Positions 8,717 to 18,161 of a DNA stretch of 64,000 bases are shown piece after piece. Made by a program: the position numbers and the translations under genes. The notes under the pieces are model-generated. The model was not told where the DNA came from and searched no databases. It saw only the letters and a program-made list of their open reading frames with translations. The first letter of the stretch is position 1, and the number at the start of each line of letters is the position of its first letter. This stretch comes from Ornithodoros turicata (lineage: Eukaryota > Arthropoda > Arachnida > Ixodida > Argasidae), in NCBI RefSeq assembly GCF_037126465.1, contig NW_026999326.1, positions 62,001 to 126,000 of the forward strand, written 5' to 3'.

Positions 8717-11700
8717 ATGTACGCATACGTGCGATACATAGAGGACGAGGTGAAGGCAATTTTGCCCGTGTCTCTCGTCAAGAGTTTTAACCCCAAAAGT
8801 TGTGAAGATTATGACAGATCAACCGTCAAAAGCCGTTCTGGCGATCGAAGAACGGCGACGTCATGAACTATTACGATGCCAAGGTTGTGCTGCTTGGAAG
8901 TAAGTAGTATCTTCAATGTACACAGTAGCCCTGCACGAATCGTGTCTGTCAGTGGAATGTCAGTATATTTACTTTGCCAAACGAAACTAGGTAGCCGATG
9001 CGTCGGCACAGACGCCGTACATTTCCTCTATTCTTCCTATGTCATCTCGGTTCACACACTGCACATCCTAAAACGCGACAGTCGCTCAAGTTCACGTGTA
9101 TTGGATGTCTGCTCAAATCGTATTCGTGAACGAAAGCCACATTTGATCGGATGTTAGGATCAGCATGGCGGACACGACGGGGCAGCAGGTTGCAGCAAGC
9201 GTTCCTGCAGTACGCAGCTTCTCAATGAAGCGTGTTCTCACATTACTTACTCTTTTGTCACAGAATGCAAGAATGACCTCATAGTGGAGATGGCATGTAA
9301 GAGGATGGCTATTCCTGATATCATAGAAAGTTCGGATCCGACTACAAATGACGAAGTGGTTGCAGAGGTATGTAGGCTGTTCCTCTCTCATGTCAGCCGT
9401 TAAAAAAGTATTTTTTGCCTTTCGTGTTAGAATTTGTTTGTCGGCAATACCATACGGTCAAGCAGCGGTCAGTGAAGGTGAATGCTCAAAAGACGCGGAC
9501 AGCATGAAACACAATGTGCCCGCAGAACATTGCTTTTAGACGCAACAAATGGGTGTCCTTATTAAATCACGTGGCAGACAAATCATGGCACCAGTGCATG
9601 CCCTCCCTCGCATAATACAGCCATTTTTTAAGTTATAACAGTGCACATGTAGCTTGAGGTTGAGGCATTGTAACATTTATGCGATTTCCTGTTGCACATG
9701 ACCAAGTTGTATCAAGCCCCTCTCTGCATGTGGCGAATATATATTGTATTAAGTCGCCGTAGACCTCGAGGGCAACATTGAGACGTAGGACTATGCCAAC
9801 GTCGTTTATTCCTGGCGAACAGAACAAGAACATCAAACGAGCGCATGCGCTCTTGATAATCCCGATGGGGCTCAACCAATGTATGCTGTATTGGACATAT
9901 ATAACATATCCCCATGCGATACTCCCCCGCTTCCTTAACCACTCACATACGCGTATATTTCCGCGAGCGGAGAATGTATGCTGTGCATTGACCGTGGGGT
10001 CTCTGATAATGTGGCGCGCAATTAGACACATGGAAGCTAGCTCACATGTTTTCTTTCCGCGAGTATTTAATACCGTTTTTATACAAAACACGCACTTATC
10101 TATGTACGTCCTCGACATGAAGCATGATCAGTGTGCAACAGGGTGTGTAATGGACTTCAACTGGGTGAGATGTTGGGCGTGGCAAAACATGCTTGTAGTA
10201 GAGTTGCACGAAAAACATGGACACTTCAAAAAATGTTTAAAGAAAGCGCTAGCTTGTGCTCTTCTGTGTCTGTTTTTTTTTGGCTACTCTACTACAAGTC
10301 TAATGGAAGTGCGCATAATATGTTTTTGGAGCTGTAATGCGACAGCACGGCGATGGCTGGCAACTTCACATTTGTAATTGTGGGTGGGGTTGTCCTGCGA
10401 CTTTTAACTTGTCTCGGAGGCCCATCACAGTTGTTCTAAGCCACCATGTGGCCATGTCTTAGAATGTGCGTGTTTCACTTGAGAACTGAAAGAAAATGTA
10501 CGAGAGTCGCCACAGTCCCCGGTCACTTCCGAAAGTTGTCTGCTCACGCTGGTGCACTAGCGCGTGCCTAAGCTGACAATTTCTCTGTATCCTATCACGG
10601 ACTTTCGCGCAGGGTGACGTAGCCATTCTTATTGTTGCCAACACAGATTGCAGCATACTCTGCAATCTTTATCAATTTAATTCGGTTATTTAATAACCGT
10701 GACGTGCTTATCGTCGGGTAAATTTGTGGTATTCTATTTGAAGAAAGGGTAATCAAATGGTACACTTTATGAGAGGGGCAGGGTGTTCGAGGCCGTCCCT
10801 TTGAGAGCAATGTGTCATCTTGTCCCATGTTTCGACCACTTGGAACATTCAGTGTCTGCAACATGTCAGCGTTCAAGCTTTTGACAGTCTCTATTCCGTT
10901 TTGAACTCTATAACAATGCAGATGCCTCCGAAGGACCCCAAGCTTCAAAAGGAGAACAAAAAAGAAGCACAAAAGAGACAGCTGAAGGAATTAATGAAGA
11001 AAATGCAGACCCTGAAGGACTCGTCTGAAAGCAGTGATGAACACAACGATCTCGTGCCAAGGAAGAAGCTGCTTCTCGGAGAAGAGGAAACAGCTAGAAG
11101 ACGACAACAGATGTCTCAGAAAGGAACTTGATGCAGAGCGAAAGCTCTGCAGGAAGCTCCAAGAGGCACTGTGAAAAGCGTGATGTGTCATATTCGACCG
11201 TACTTACTGCAGGCACTTCGTCTGGTAGTTGTCTCACATGCTACCTACACTACTGTATGCATGAGATGCTGCTCAATTATTTCTTTCAGTAGCCAGGATC
11301 GAGAGCGCACCAAGTGGCGCATCCTCATCATACTCGTTACCTTACGAGGACCGTGAAATAATGGTAAGTTAAGCAGCAGTCATGATTAGTTTCATCATCT
11401 TTTAAAATGCTGAACTGATTTTTTAGTATAGGGAACCTAGTCCTGGAACAGTTAGCCACTCTGCTGAACAGAGTCAAGAGCCAGAGCAGCCGCTTACATC
11501 ACCTGTGCATATGACCAGCATAACATTGCAGGTATGACAGAATTCAACTCCGCTCTATGTCTCCTCACGTGCAGTCTTTGAATAGTCTCGAGGGAAGAGC
11601 GTGAGGCATGTTGTATACAGGATTGGGTGACTGCTATTACTGGTATTCTTAGTAGTTTGAGGGACGCTCATACCATCATTAACAGTTTGCTTTGTGTATA

Positions 11701-11907
11701 GCTTCGTTGATTTGCTGCTTTCAGTCTTCACTGCAGTTGCATATCTTACACATTCTTCAGGAACAGCTGGTTGCGCACTCTCAGATCACGGGCACTTCAG
11801 ACGGGCTTCTTCGGGCATCTTCACATCCCACTGCTGACCCTGGGAGCTGCCAGGGGCCTATTGAACCACGCCTTTTAAGTGTACCACACTCAGTTTTGAA
11901 TAGTCAG
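8717..11907 (+). CDS. Host-type multi-exon gene, tick-like uncharacterised protein (possibly BEN-protein N-terminal half), damaged
   Basis: Six exons can be drawn: 8,717-8,899 (GTAAGT donor), 9,264-9,367 (GTATGT), about 10,922-11,170, 11,290-11,363 (GTAAGT), 11,427-11,531 (GTATGA) and 11,725-11,907. Exon 1 starts MYAYVRYIEDEVKAILPVS, followed by KSFNPKS. Exons 1 and 2 join in frame to read LGKCKNDLIVEMACKRM. Exon 3 is a charged, coiled-coil-like stretch (KKMQTLKDSSESSDE, then RKELDAERKLCRKLQ). Exons 4-6 are Ser/Pro-rich linker with matching phase 0 joins. From memory, the layout resembles the N-terminal half of arthropod proteins ending in a BEN domain. No BEN domain is found downstream, where transposons begin. 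Frameshifts are needed in exon 1 (near 8,841) and exon 3 (near 11,092), and the exon 3-4 phase does not reconcile. A pseudogene, or sequence errors, are possible. Confidence 0.55.
9690..10040 (-). mobile_element. Possible solo LTR in intron
   Basis: On the minus strand there is a TATA-like stretch (about 9,900), then CGCATGCGCTC, then AATAAACGACG (about 9,812) and a C/T-rich downstream part: the order expected of an LTR promoter and poly(A) signal. The ends and a target duplication could not be fixed. It lies between exons 2 and 3 of the host-type gene. It may equally be unrelated intronic sequence. Confidence 0.25.
10192..10298. repeat. Small inverted repeat, 13-bp arms
   Basis: CTTGTAGTAGAGT (10,192-10,204) is the exact reverse complement of 10,286-10,298, with an ~80-bp spacer containing a T-run. 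It could be a tiny MITE; no target duplication is clear. Confidence 0.5.
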
Positions 11908-12017
11908 GTAGCTGTATTGCTCTATCATGCTTCCGACTCACTACTAGAAATCATACCTAGCTTGCATATACATTGCATTTTTGTATCACTGTGTACAAGG
12001 TCACATATTAAAGAAGG

Positions 12018-12400
12018 TGGACTCCTAAATATTTAGGCATCACTGTAGCATCTACCTAAAATGTGGGATAGCCATATTGGCGAAGTGTGTTCCAAGGCGA
12101 AAAGAAATTGAACTTATCTACTAGAGCGGTCACTAACGGCATACAAAACTATGGTTCGCCCTATATAAGAATGCAGCAGTATTGTGTGGGACCCATTTAC
12201 AATTGATAAGTCAAATTGAACAGATTCAGAGAATGGCAGCTCCTTTTATAGTGAGTAATTTCAAAATGAACTGCTTTTGTGACTTGCATTCTAGAAGTCT
12301 TGGTACTAAAAGCCTTGCACACAGATGGAGTATGGTGAAGTTAAAAACCTTTTCTCTATTGCACTGCAATATGTTACCGCGTACATGTTGACCATCTCTT
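12018..12400 (+). mobile_element. CR1/Jockey-like ORF2 C-terminal fragment
   Basis: Frames broken by several indels give, in order, YLGITVAST, SHIGEVCSKAKR, LTAYKTMVRPI, then WDPFTIDKS and QIEQIQRMAAPFIVSNF. This is the standard region after the RT fingers/palm of CR1/Jockey-type elements. At least three frame changes are needed, so it is a dead fragment. It is distinct from the minus-strand fragment interrupted by Gypsy-1. Confidence 0.65.
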
Positions 12401-12639
12401 GCTCAACCGTCCAATGACTAATTAACTGAAATCGTTCATTCAATTTTTAATCATGAAAGCTACGAAGTTGTCCCAATGAGAACATCTGATCCTTTCGGTC
12501 ACCTGATATCGTAGCCGTTCTTAGAACGAAAATCCGATCGTAGATCATGCACAAAAAATATGTGAAGCATGGCAGAACAGCGGGAACTTTTTTTTTCTTT
12601 ATCTTGTTGATTACGCATCTTCGGAGACCCATCTTTCCT

Positions 12640-12964
12640 TCACCCCCTATGTGAGCGGATGAAAGAGCACACTATCGCCTCTTGCACCCTGGAAAAAAGA
12701 TTAATAGAAAACAGAAAACGCAACCCAAGATAAGGGCAGTTCCAATAGCGTCACCCAATACATGTAACTGTACATTCATAGGGTGATCTCGACGCCGAGA
12801 TATGTGTGAAACAGGTGAGATGTACGTGCTGCTCAATGGTGGAGAATGTATGAACTTGAATGAATGAAATGTATGAAAAAAGACAAAGACGGAAAAATTT
12901 ACGACGCGAAACAAGTGGTGCCAGGTCGAGGGAACGTTTGAGTGATGTGACGCTAGAGTGAAAA
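12640..12964 (-). mobile_element. CR1-like non-LTR fragment, 3' half (split by Gypsy-1)
   Basis: On the minus strand this continues the reading of 17,171-17,816 after removal of Gypsy-1. The right half ends RFILSDYS and this half resumes with SVTSLKRS/WHHL-like and FFHTFHSF-type sequence plus SHISRRRDHP, the order expected in CR1-type C-termini. Frames are broken. Its edge at 12,965-12,968 is the GAGT target duplication. Confidence 0.65.
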
Positions 12965-12968
12965 GAGT

Positions 12969-13121
12969 TGTAGCAGCAGCGTCATAATCATCACCAGCAC
13001 CGCCATCGGTTACGCGCAGCACTGCGCGTGACCCGAGCTTTCGTTTTCGGTTCATCGCCATTAACCGTCATTAAACCCATCAACCTCAGTAGAGCCTGGT
13101 CGCCTCATTTCTCGCTCTACA
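12969..13121 (+). repeat. Gypsy-1 5' LTR
   Basis: 153 bp, TG...CA ends, no visible difference from the 3' LTR. It is unusually short for a Gypsy LTR. Confidence 0.93.
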
Positions 13122-13140
13122 ACTGGTGACCCGGACGTGC
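13122..13140 (+). promoter_or_regulatory. Gypsy-1 primer-binding site
   Basis: TGGTGACCCGGACGTG lies 1-2 bases after the LTR. TGG pairs with the CCA end of a tRNA; which tRNA cannot be told from the window. Confidence 0.7.
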
Positions 13141-13159
13141 GTTTCAACGTTCCACCATC

Positions 13160-14000
13160 ATGAACGGCGACCAGCACTCCACCAGCTCTTCGCCTCCCAG
13201 CCGGCCACCGCCACTTTCACCGCTTGAGGTTTCTGTGGCACCGCTCCGCCTGCCGCCTTTCTCCATCTCCGACCCTCAGCTGTGGTCCGCGCAGGCGGAG
13301 GTTCTCTTCGACGGACGCTGCGTCACTTCTCAAGCCTCAAGGTTTGGCTACGCCATCGCAAACCTTCCTCCCGAAGCTGCGGCGGAAGTCCGCGTCCTAT
13401 CATCCACCCTCACCCCGAGTTGCCCTACGACACCTTAAGGGACGAGCTAATTCGCCGAACGTCTGCTTCGGAGGAGCGGCGATTGCAGCAGCTTCTCAAC
13501 AAGGAAGAGCTCGGCGATCGACGGCCCACACTGCTACTACGCCGCATGCGCGACCTCGCGGGCAACCCTACCACGGACGACTCACTACTACGCGAACTCT
13601 TTCTACAACGTTTGCCCCACGAAGTACGCATGATCCTGGCCGCCGGCGAAAATTCCCGCCGGATGACTTGGCGAAGATGGCGGACCGTATTCTGGATTTT
13701 GCTGGCCTCCCATCACCAGAAGCCGTTGCCGCCCTGGCCCCCCGCACCTCCCCACCACCGGTGGACGTTGCAATCAATGCCATCAGCACGTCGCTCCAGC
13801 AACTCCAGACTACGGTGGCGGCCCTGGTGAACCGGGTGGACGCCATTCCCCCGCAGCGACCACGTTCCCCTCGGCGCCCGTTTTGCCGTCGCTGCTCGCC
13901 ATCCCGTCAACGGTCTCCTTCGCCCTCTTAGCACCAGTTCTGCTGGTACCATCGAAAATTCGGCGATGCCGCAAGGAACTGCCAGGTCCCTTGCTCGTGG
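13160..14000 (+). pseudogene. Gypsy-1 gag
   Basis: It starts at MNGDQHSTSS (13,160). The capsid-like stretch LPPFSISDPQLWSAQAEV is followed by NLPPEAAAEVR. The continuation (LRDELIRRTSASEERRLQQL and LRELFLQRLPHEVRMILAAG) sits in another frame, and a third frame holds the Pro/Arg-rich tail. A nucleic-acid-binding motif CWYH-FGDAARNC (about 13,941) lies beyond the stop near 13,929. At least two frameshifts and a frame change are needed, so no intact Gag can be made. Confidence 0.85.
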
Positions 14001-14343
14001 CCGGGAAACGCTCCCCCAACCATTAACGGCTGGCATGGCTGGGGGCGACAACAGCCGGCTCTTCCGGATCACGGACCGCGTGTCCGGCTGTCGCTTCCTG
14101 GTGGATACCGGGGTTGACGTTAGCGTCGTTCCACCAACCCCCGCAGAAAAACGACACCGACAACCAGACTTGGCTTTGCAGGCCGTCAACAAGTCCACCA
14201 TATCAACTTACGGTCAACGCTCCGTCACCCTTGACCTCGGCCTGCGCAGAGTATTTCGTTGGGGTTTTTACCATCGTCGACCTCCCCTTCGCAATCCTTG
14301 GCGCCGACTTCCTCCACCATTTCGACCTTCTTGTGGATATTAG
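13966..14343 (+). pseudogene. Gypsy-1 aspartic protease region
   Basis: [19 protein letters not shown] (active-site DTG at about 14,104-14,112, then VDVSV) is a retroviral-type aspartic protease. The C-terminal part ([16 protein letters not shown]) is read in the RT frame, so a frameshift lies near 14,245. Confidence 0.8.
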
Positions 14344-15595
14344 ACGCCAGCGCCTCGTCGACAGCACTACTTCTTTGCACGTTTATGGAGCCCCAGCGCA
14401 TATAGCCGCCATTAGTCCCACCATACGGCTACCGTTGCCCACTGCTTTTGCCGACATTGTCACGGAGTTCCCCGCTGTCCTGCGCCATTCGCACGCCTCT
14501 TGCCCACCTCGCCACAGCGCCACTCACCACATCGTGACACGGGGCCCCGCTGTCTTCGCTCGCCCCAGACGGCTGGCTCCGGAGCGCCTCGTCATGGCCA
14601 AAAGGGAATTTGAGCACATGCTCGAACTGGGGATCATTCGGCCTTCCTCCAGCCCGTGGTCTTCCGCTCTCCACATGGTGCCCAAAGCAACACCTGGTGA
14701 TTGGCCCCCATGTGGGGACTACCGTGCACTCAACATCGTCACGGTACCGGACAGATACCCGCTTCCCCATATTCAGGACTTCACCGCGAATCTTGACGGA
14801 GCGACCATCTTCTCCAAGATAGACCTCATCAAAGCCTATCACCAAATTCCCGTCCATCCCCCTGACATCCCGAAGACTGCTATAACCACCCCTTTTGGTC
14901 TCTTTGAATACGTGCGGATGCCCTTTGGCCTGCGTAATGCTGCGCAGACATTCCAACGATTCATCAACGAAGTGCTCCGCGGCCTGGACTTCGCATTCGC
15001 ATACATGGATGACATCCTCGTCGCAAGTCCATCTCCGGAGGCTCATCGCGCCCATCTGCGCGCCCTGTTCTCGCGCCTGGAGGACTACGGAGTCTCCATC
15101 AATGCCGCGAAGTGCGAGTTTGGCGTTACCACCCTTACCTTCCTGGGACACACCATCACCCCGCAAGGCATCCGGCCACTCGCACCCAAGGTCCAGGCCA
15201 TCCGAGTCTTTCCTGGCCCCACCTCTTGCAAAGGACTTCGTTCATTCCTCGGCCTCGTGACTTTCTACAGACGTTTTGTGCCTCACTGTGCTGCCTTGCT
15301 CCAGCCTCTCTACGCAGCTCTCGGCGCTCACCATCCGGAAGAGGCCCGTGCTGCCCCTCTGGAGTGGACACCGGCAGCAGAACGCGCGTTCGCAGAGGTC
15401 AAACAGGCCCTGGCAGATGCTGTGCTGCTCCACCATCCTCGTCCTGACGCCGAGACAGCGTTGTTCGTCGACGCCTCCACTGCTGCTGTCGGCGCAGTCT
15501 TGCAGCAGCGTCAGGATGGCAACTGGAAACCTCTCGGTTTCTTTTCCCAGCAGCCTCTCTCCAGCAGAAACACGCTACAGCACCTTCGGGCGTGA
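14114..15595 (+). CDS. Gypsy-1 reverse transcriptase / RNase H N-part
   Basis: Open for 493 codons. RT motifs in order: [39 protein letters not shown] (usually CVDYR or CGDYR), [43 protein letters not shown] and the catalytic YMDD (about 15,002). The thumb/connection LTFLGHTIT and [14 protein letters not shown] follow, then the start of RNase H ([17 protein letters not shown]). The frame breaks at about 15,590, just before the RNase H block ...[12 protein letters not shown], which lies in the next frame. The RT catalytic residues look intact. Confidence 0.9.
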   Translation: MTLASFHQPPQKNDTDNQTWLCRPSTSPPYQLTVNAPSPLTSACAEYFVGVFTIVDLPFAILGADFLHHFDLLVDIRRQRLVDSTTSLHVYGAPAHIAAISPTIRLPLPTAFADIVTEFPAVLRHSHASCPPRHSATHHIVTRGPAVFARPRRLAPERLVMAKREFEHMLELGIIRPSSSPWSSALHMVPKATPGDWPPCGDYRALNIVTVPDRYPLPHIQDFTANLDGATIFSKIDLIKAYHQIPVHPPDIPKTAITTPFGLFEYVRMPFGLRNAAQTFQRFINEVLRGLDFAFAYMDDILVASPSPEAHRAHLRALFSRLEDYGVSINAAKCEFGVTTLTFLGHTITPQGIRPLAPKVQAIRVFPGPTSCKGLRSFLGLVTFYRRFVPHCAALLQPLYAALGAHHPEEARAAPLEWTPAAERAFAEVKQALADAVLLHHPRPDAETALFVDASTAAVGAVLQQRQDGNWKPLGFFSQQPLSSRNTLQHLRA

Positions 15596-17036
15596 GCTCC
15601 TCGCCGCCTACCTGGCATGCAGACACTACCGCCATTTTCTCGAGGGCCGCCCGTTTGTGCTGTACACCGACCACAAGCCTCTCATGTTCGCCCTGCGATC
15701 GGCCTCCCTCAACCACTCGCCTCGTGAAACCCGCCACATGTGCTACCTCTTGGAGTTCACGACAGATGTGCGACACGTCGCAGGCGAAGACAATGCCGCT
15801 GCCGACGAACTCTCGCGGCCGGACGTCAATGCTCTCCATCAGCCCCCCGCGGTCGATTTGGACGGCATCGCCCAGGCGCAACAGGCTGATCAAGAGCTCG
15901 CCGCCCTTCGTTCATCCCCCGCCTCATCCACCCCTTTTCGGGAGATCTCGCTCCCCGGTTCGACGAGAAGTCTATGGTGCGACACCTCTACTGGTACCCC
16001 GCGCCCTTTCGTTCCCCTGGACTTCCGCCGGCATGTTTTCAACGCCCTCCACTCGCTGTCCCACCCTGACGTGCGCGGCACGCAAAAGATTGTCGCCGAG
16101 CGCTACATATGGCCTCGCATGAATGCCGATGTCCGTGACTGGGCGCGGGCCTGCCTTCCCTGCCAGCGGTCCAAAATCTACGGCGTCCCGTCCACTGTAA
16201 CTACGGACAGAGGACGCCAGTTTGAATCGGCCCTCTTCCGTCACCTGTGCAGCGCCCTCGGAACCCATCACATCCGAACCACGGCCTACCATCCGGCTGC
16301 CAACGGCCTGGTCGAGCGCCTTCATCGGCAGCTCAAGGCTTCCCTCCGCGCCACTGACCACGGCGACACAACCTGGCCCGAGCGTCTACCCTTCGTCCTG
16401 CTTGGTCTTCGCGCCGCGATCCGCCAGGATGACTGCAGCGCGGCCTACATGGTCTACGGTTGCCCGCTCCGCCTTCTCGGAGTATTCTTCACCCCCTCGG
16501 TCCCGCTCGTGCACGACCCTTCCTCATACATCGACCGTCTCCGCCAGCTCTTCCGGGACCTCAAGCCCACGCCTACACGCTCCGGTCCCGCAACACGCGT
16601 GTTCATGAGCCCCGACCTTAATCAAGCCACCCACGTCTTCGTCCGCCGGGACTCTGTGCGCTCCAGCTTGCAGTCTCCCTATGACGGCCCCTACAAGGTC
16701 ATCTCGCGAGCCGGGAAGTTTTTCCGCCTCGATCTTCCGCGGGGACCTGACACTGTGGTCATCGACAGGCTCAAGCCCGCATTCCTGGAGTCGGCACCTC
16801 TGGTATCGCCCGACCCGCCCTCCCTACGTCCGTGCTCACCTCCTGTCTCCAGCCTTCCTCCTCCTCCACGTCGAGTGCATTGGGCTCCGCAGATCGCACA
16901 CTACGAGCCGCCTGCCGCCTCGGGTCCGGCTCCTGCACTCCTTGGCTTCGGCGCCGGACCTTCCCGCTACCCTCGGCCGTCCTCGCCAGCTTTGTCATCC
17001 GCCACGGGGGGGAGCCCTGTAGCAGCAGCGTCATAA
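15583..17036 (+). pseudogene. Gypsy-1 RNase H C-part / integrase with internal deletion
   Basis: It begins at [20 protein letters not shown] and reads through [10 protein letters not shown] and [13 protein letters not shown] (RNase H end), then the integrase zinc-binding part ([32 protein letters not shown]). Directly after CQRSKIY comes [19 protein letters not shown]. The stretch that normally lies between, about 60-70 residues with the first catalytic Asp, is missing without loss of frame. The second Asp (TTDRG) and the Glu ([10 protein letters not shown]) remain. A C-terminal [15 protein letters not shown] block and a Pro-rich tail run into the 3' LTR. The integrase cannot be functional. 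Confidence 0.88.
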
Positions 17037-17170
17037 TCATCACCAGCACCGCCATCGGTTACGCGCAGCACTGCGCGTGACCCGAGCTTTCGTTTTCGGT
17101 TCATCGCCATTAACCGTCATTAAACCCATCAACCTCAGTAGAGCCTGGTCGCCTCATTTCTCGCTCTACA
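17018..17170 (+). repeat. Gypsy-1 3' LTR
   Basis: 153 bp, identical by eye to 12,969-13,121; the pol frame ends inside it (stop at 17,034-17,036). A G-run just upstream (about 17,006-17,012) may be the end of the polypurine tract. Confidence 0.93.
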
Positions 17171-17816
17171 GAGTAATCGCTAAGGATAAACCGTGCGGCT
17201 GTATTCTGAACTGCTTCTAACATGTCACAAAGGTATGCTTGGTGTGGATCCCAGATTGAGGCAGCATATTCCAGCTTCGGTCGCATGAGGGTGGTGCAAG
17301 CTTGCAGTCGGACAGAAGGAGGAGATAACCTAAGGTTGCGCCTAATGAAGCCAAGGGTTGAATTAGCGGAGCGTGTGATATTTTTAATGTGTTCATTCCA
17401 AGATAGGTCAGAAGAAAGAGTCACCCCTAGGTACTATGACGAAGCCATAATAATGGGGGTGCCGGAGAGAAGGTACACGTTTGATCGAACGGGGGTGCTA
17501 CGAGAGAAGGGCACGTAACAGCATTTACCTACGTTAAGCTGAAGTTTCCATTCAGTGCACCAGGATGAAATAACACTGAGGTCCTCCTGCAGAATGGCAG
17601 TGTCTAACGAGGAGTGAAGATGGCGACATAGAACACAATCGTCGCGAATAGTCGTAAGCAGGAATATACGTTATGGGGAGGATCATTAATGAAAATGAGG
17701 AAAAGAGGAACGAGCACCGAGCCTTGCGGTATGCCAGAAGTGAATGGGAAAGCATCGCTGTCGTTTCTTATGACTACTACTTTAAAATGCCGTGAATGAA
17801 AGGTGCTGACAAGCAC
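17171..17816 (-). mobile_element. CR1-like non-LTR RT fragment, 5' half (split by Gypsy-1)
   Basis: On the minus strand: FTSGIPQGSVL followed by FLIFINDPP (RT motifs), then LSSDLSWNEHIKNI, LGFIRRNLRLSP and MRPKLEYAASIWDPH, ending NTAARFILSDYS. The catalytic FADD reads FATI in one frame and FADD-like in another, so a frameshift lies near 17,650. The reading resumes at 12,964 on the far side of Gypsy-1. Confidence 0.75.
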
Positions 17817-18148
17817 CTACTAACAATACTTACTAATGCACTGATAACAATAAAAACTACAGAGTTTACAAACAACAGGACTGGGAAAAGGGGGGACATG
17901 CTCATATCCGGCCGCAGGACGTAGCTTGTGAAACCTGGGCAAGCGATCTGTTCACGCGCCTCAGATGGAGCCGTCTCACACGGCCCTCGTGTATCTATGT
18001 GGGACATAAGAAATGTTTTCTCGCCCTTATCAGAAAGTACCTTTCTATATTTTTATATGCGTTAGTGTAGATATTGATCTGTCATCTCCACCCATTTGGA
18101 TTTTTCTCGGCAGACCACTTCATTTTCAAAAATGGCGTTGGAAATGGC
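17817..18148. other. No gene seen
   Basis: A minus-strand open frame (77 codons) covers part of it but has no recognisable motif and no extension of the CR1-like reading. Confidence 0.45.
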
Positions 18149-18161
18149 GAACTTAGTAGTA

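Larger units (their letters stand above)
12969..17170 (+). mobile_element. Ty3/Gypsy LTR retrotransposon, recent but defective (Gypsy-1)
   Basis: It is bounded by two 153-bp LTRs (12,969-13,121 and 17,018-17,170) that read identical base for base, starting TGTAGCAGCAGC and ending CTCTACA. The 4-bp target duplication GAGT is at 12,965-12,968 and 17,171-17,174. A primer-binding site (TGGTGACCCGGACG) follows the 5' LTR by one or two bases. The order gag, protease, RT, RNase H, integrase is that of Ty3/Gypsy. Identical LTRs mean a young insertion, yet gag has frameshifts and integrase lacks a block. It inserted into a minus-strand CR1-like fragment. The G+C-rich codon use contrasts with its A+T-rich surroundings. 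Confidence 0.93.

Noticed and set aside
9778..10377. 199-codon plus-strand open frame in the host-type gene's intron
   Set aside because: Composition is Cys/Trp/His-rich without domain pattern, it overlaps a 161-codon antisense frame, and the sequence looks more like an LTR or intron.
14429..15166. 245-codon minus-strand open frame
   Set aside because: Antisense to the Gypsy-1 RT; long antisense frames are expected in G+C-rich coding sequence and it has no motif.
17777..18007. 77-codon minus-strand frame with a hydrophobic stretch
   Set aside because: No initiation context, no similarity I recognise, and it lies between transposon fragments.
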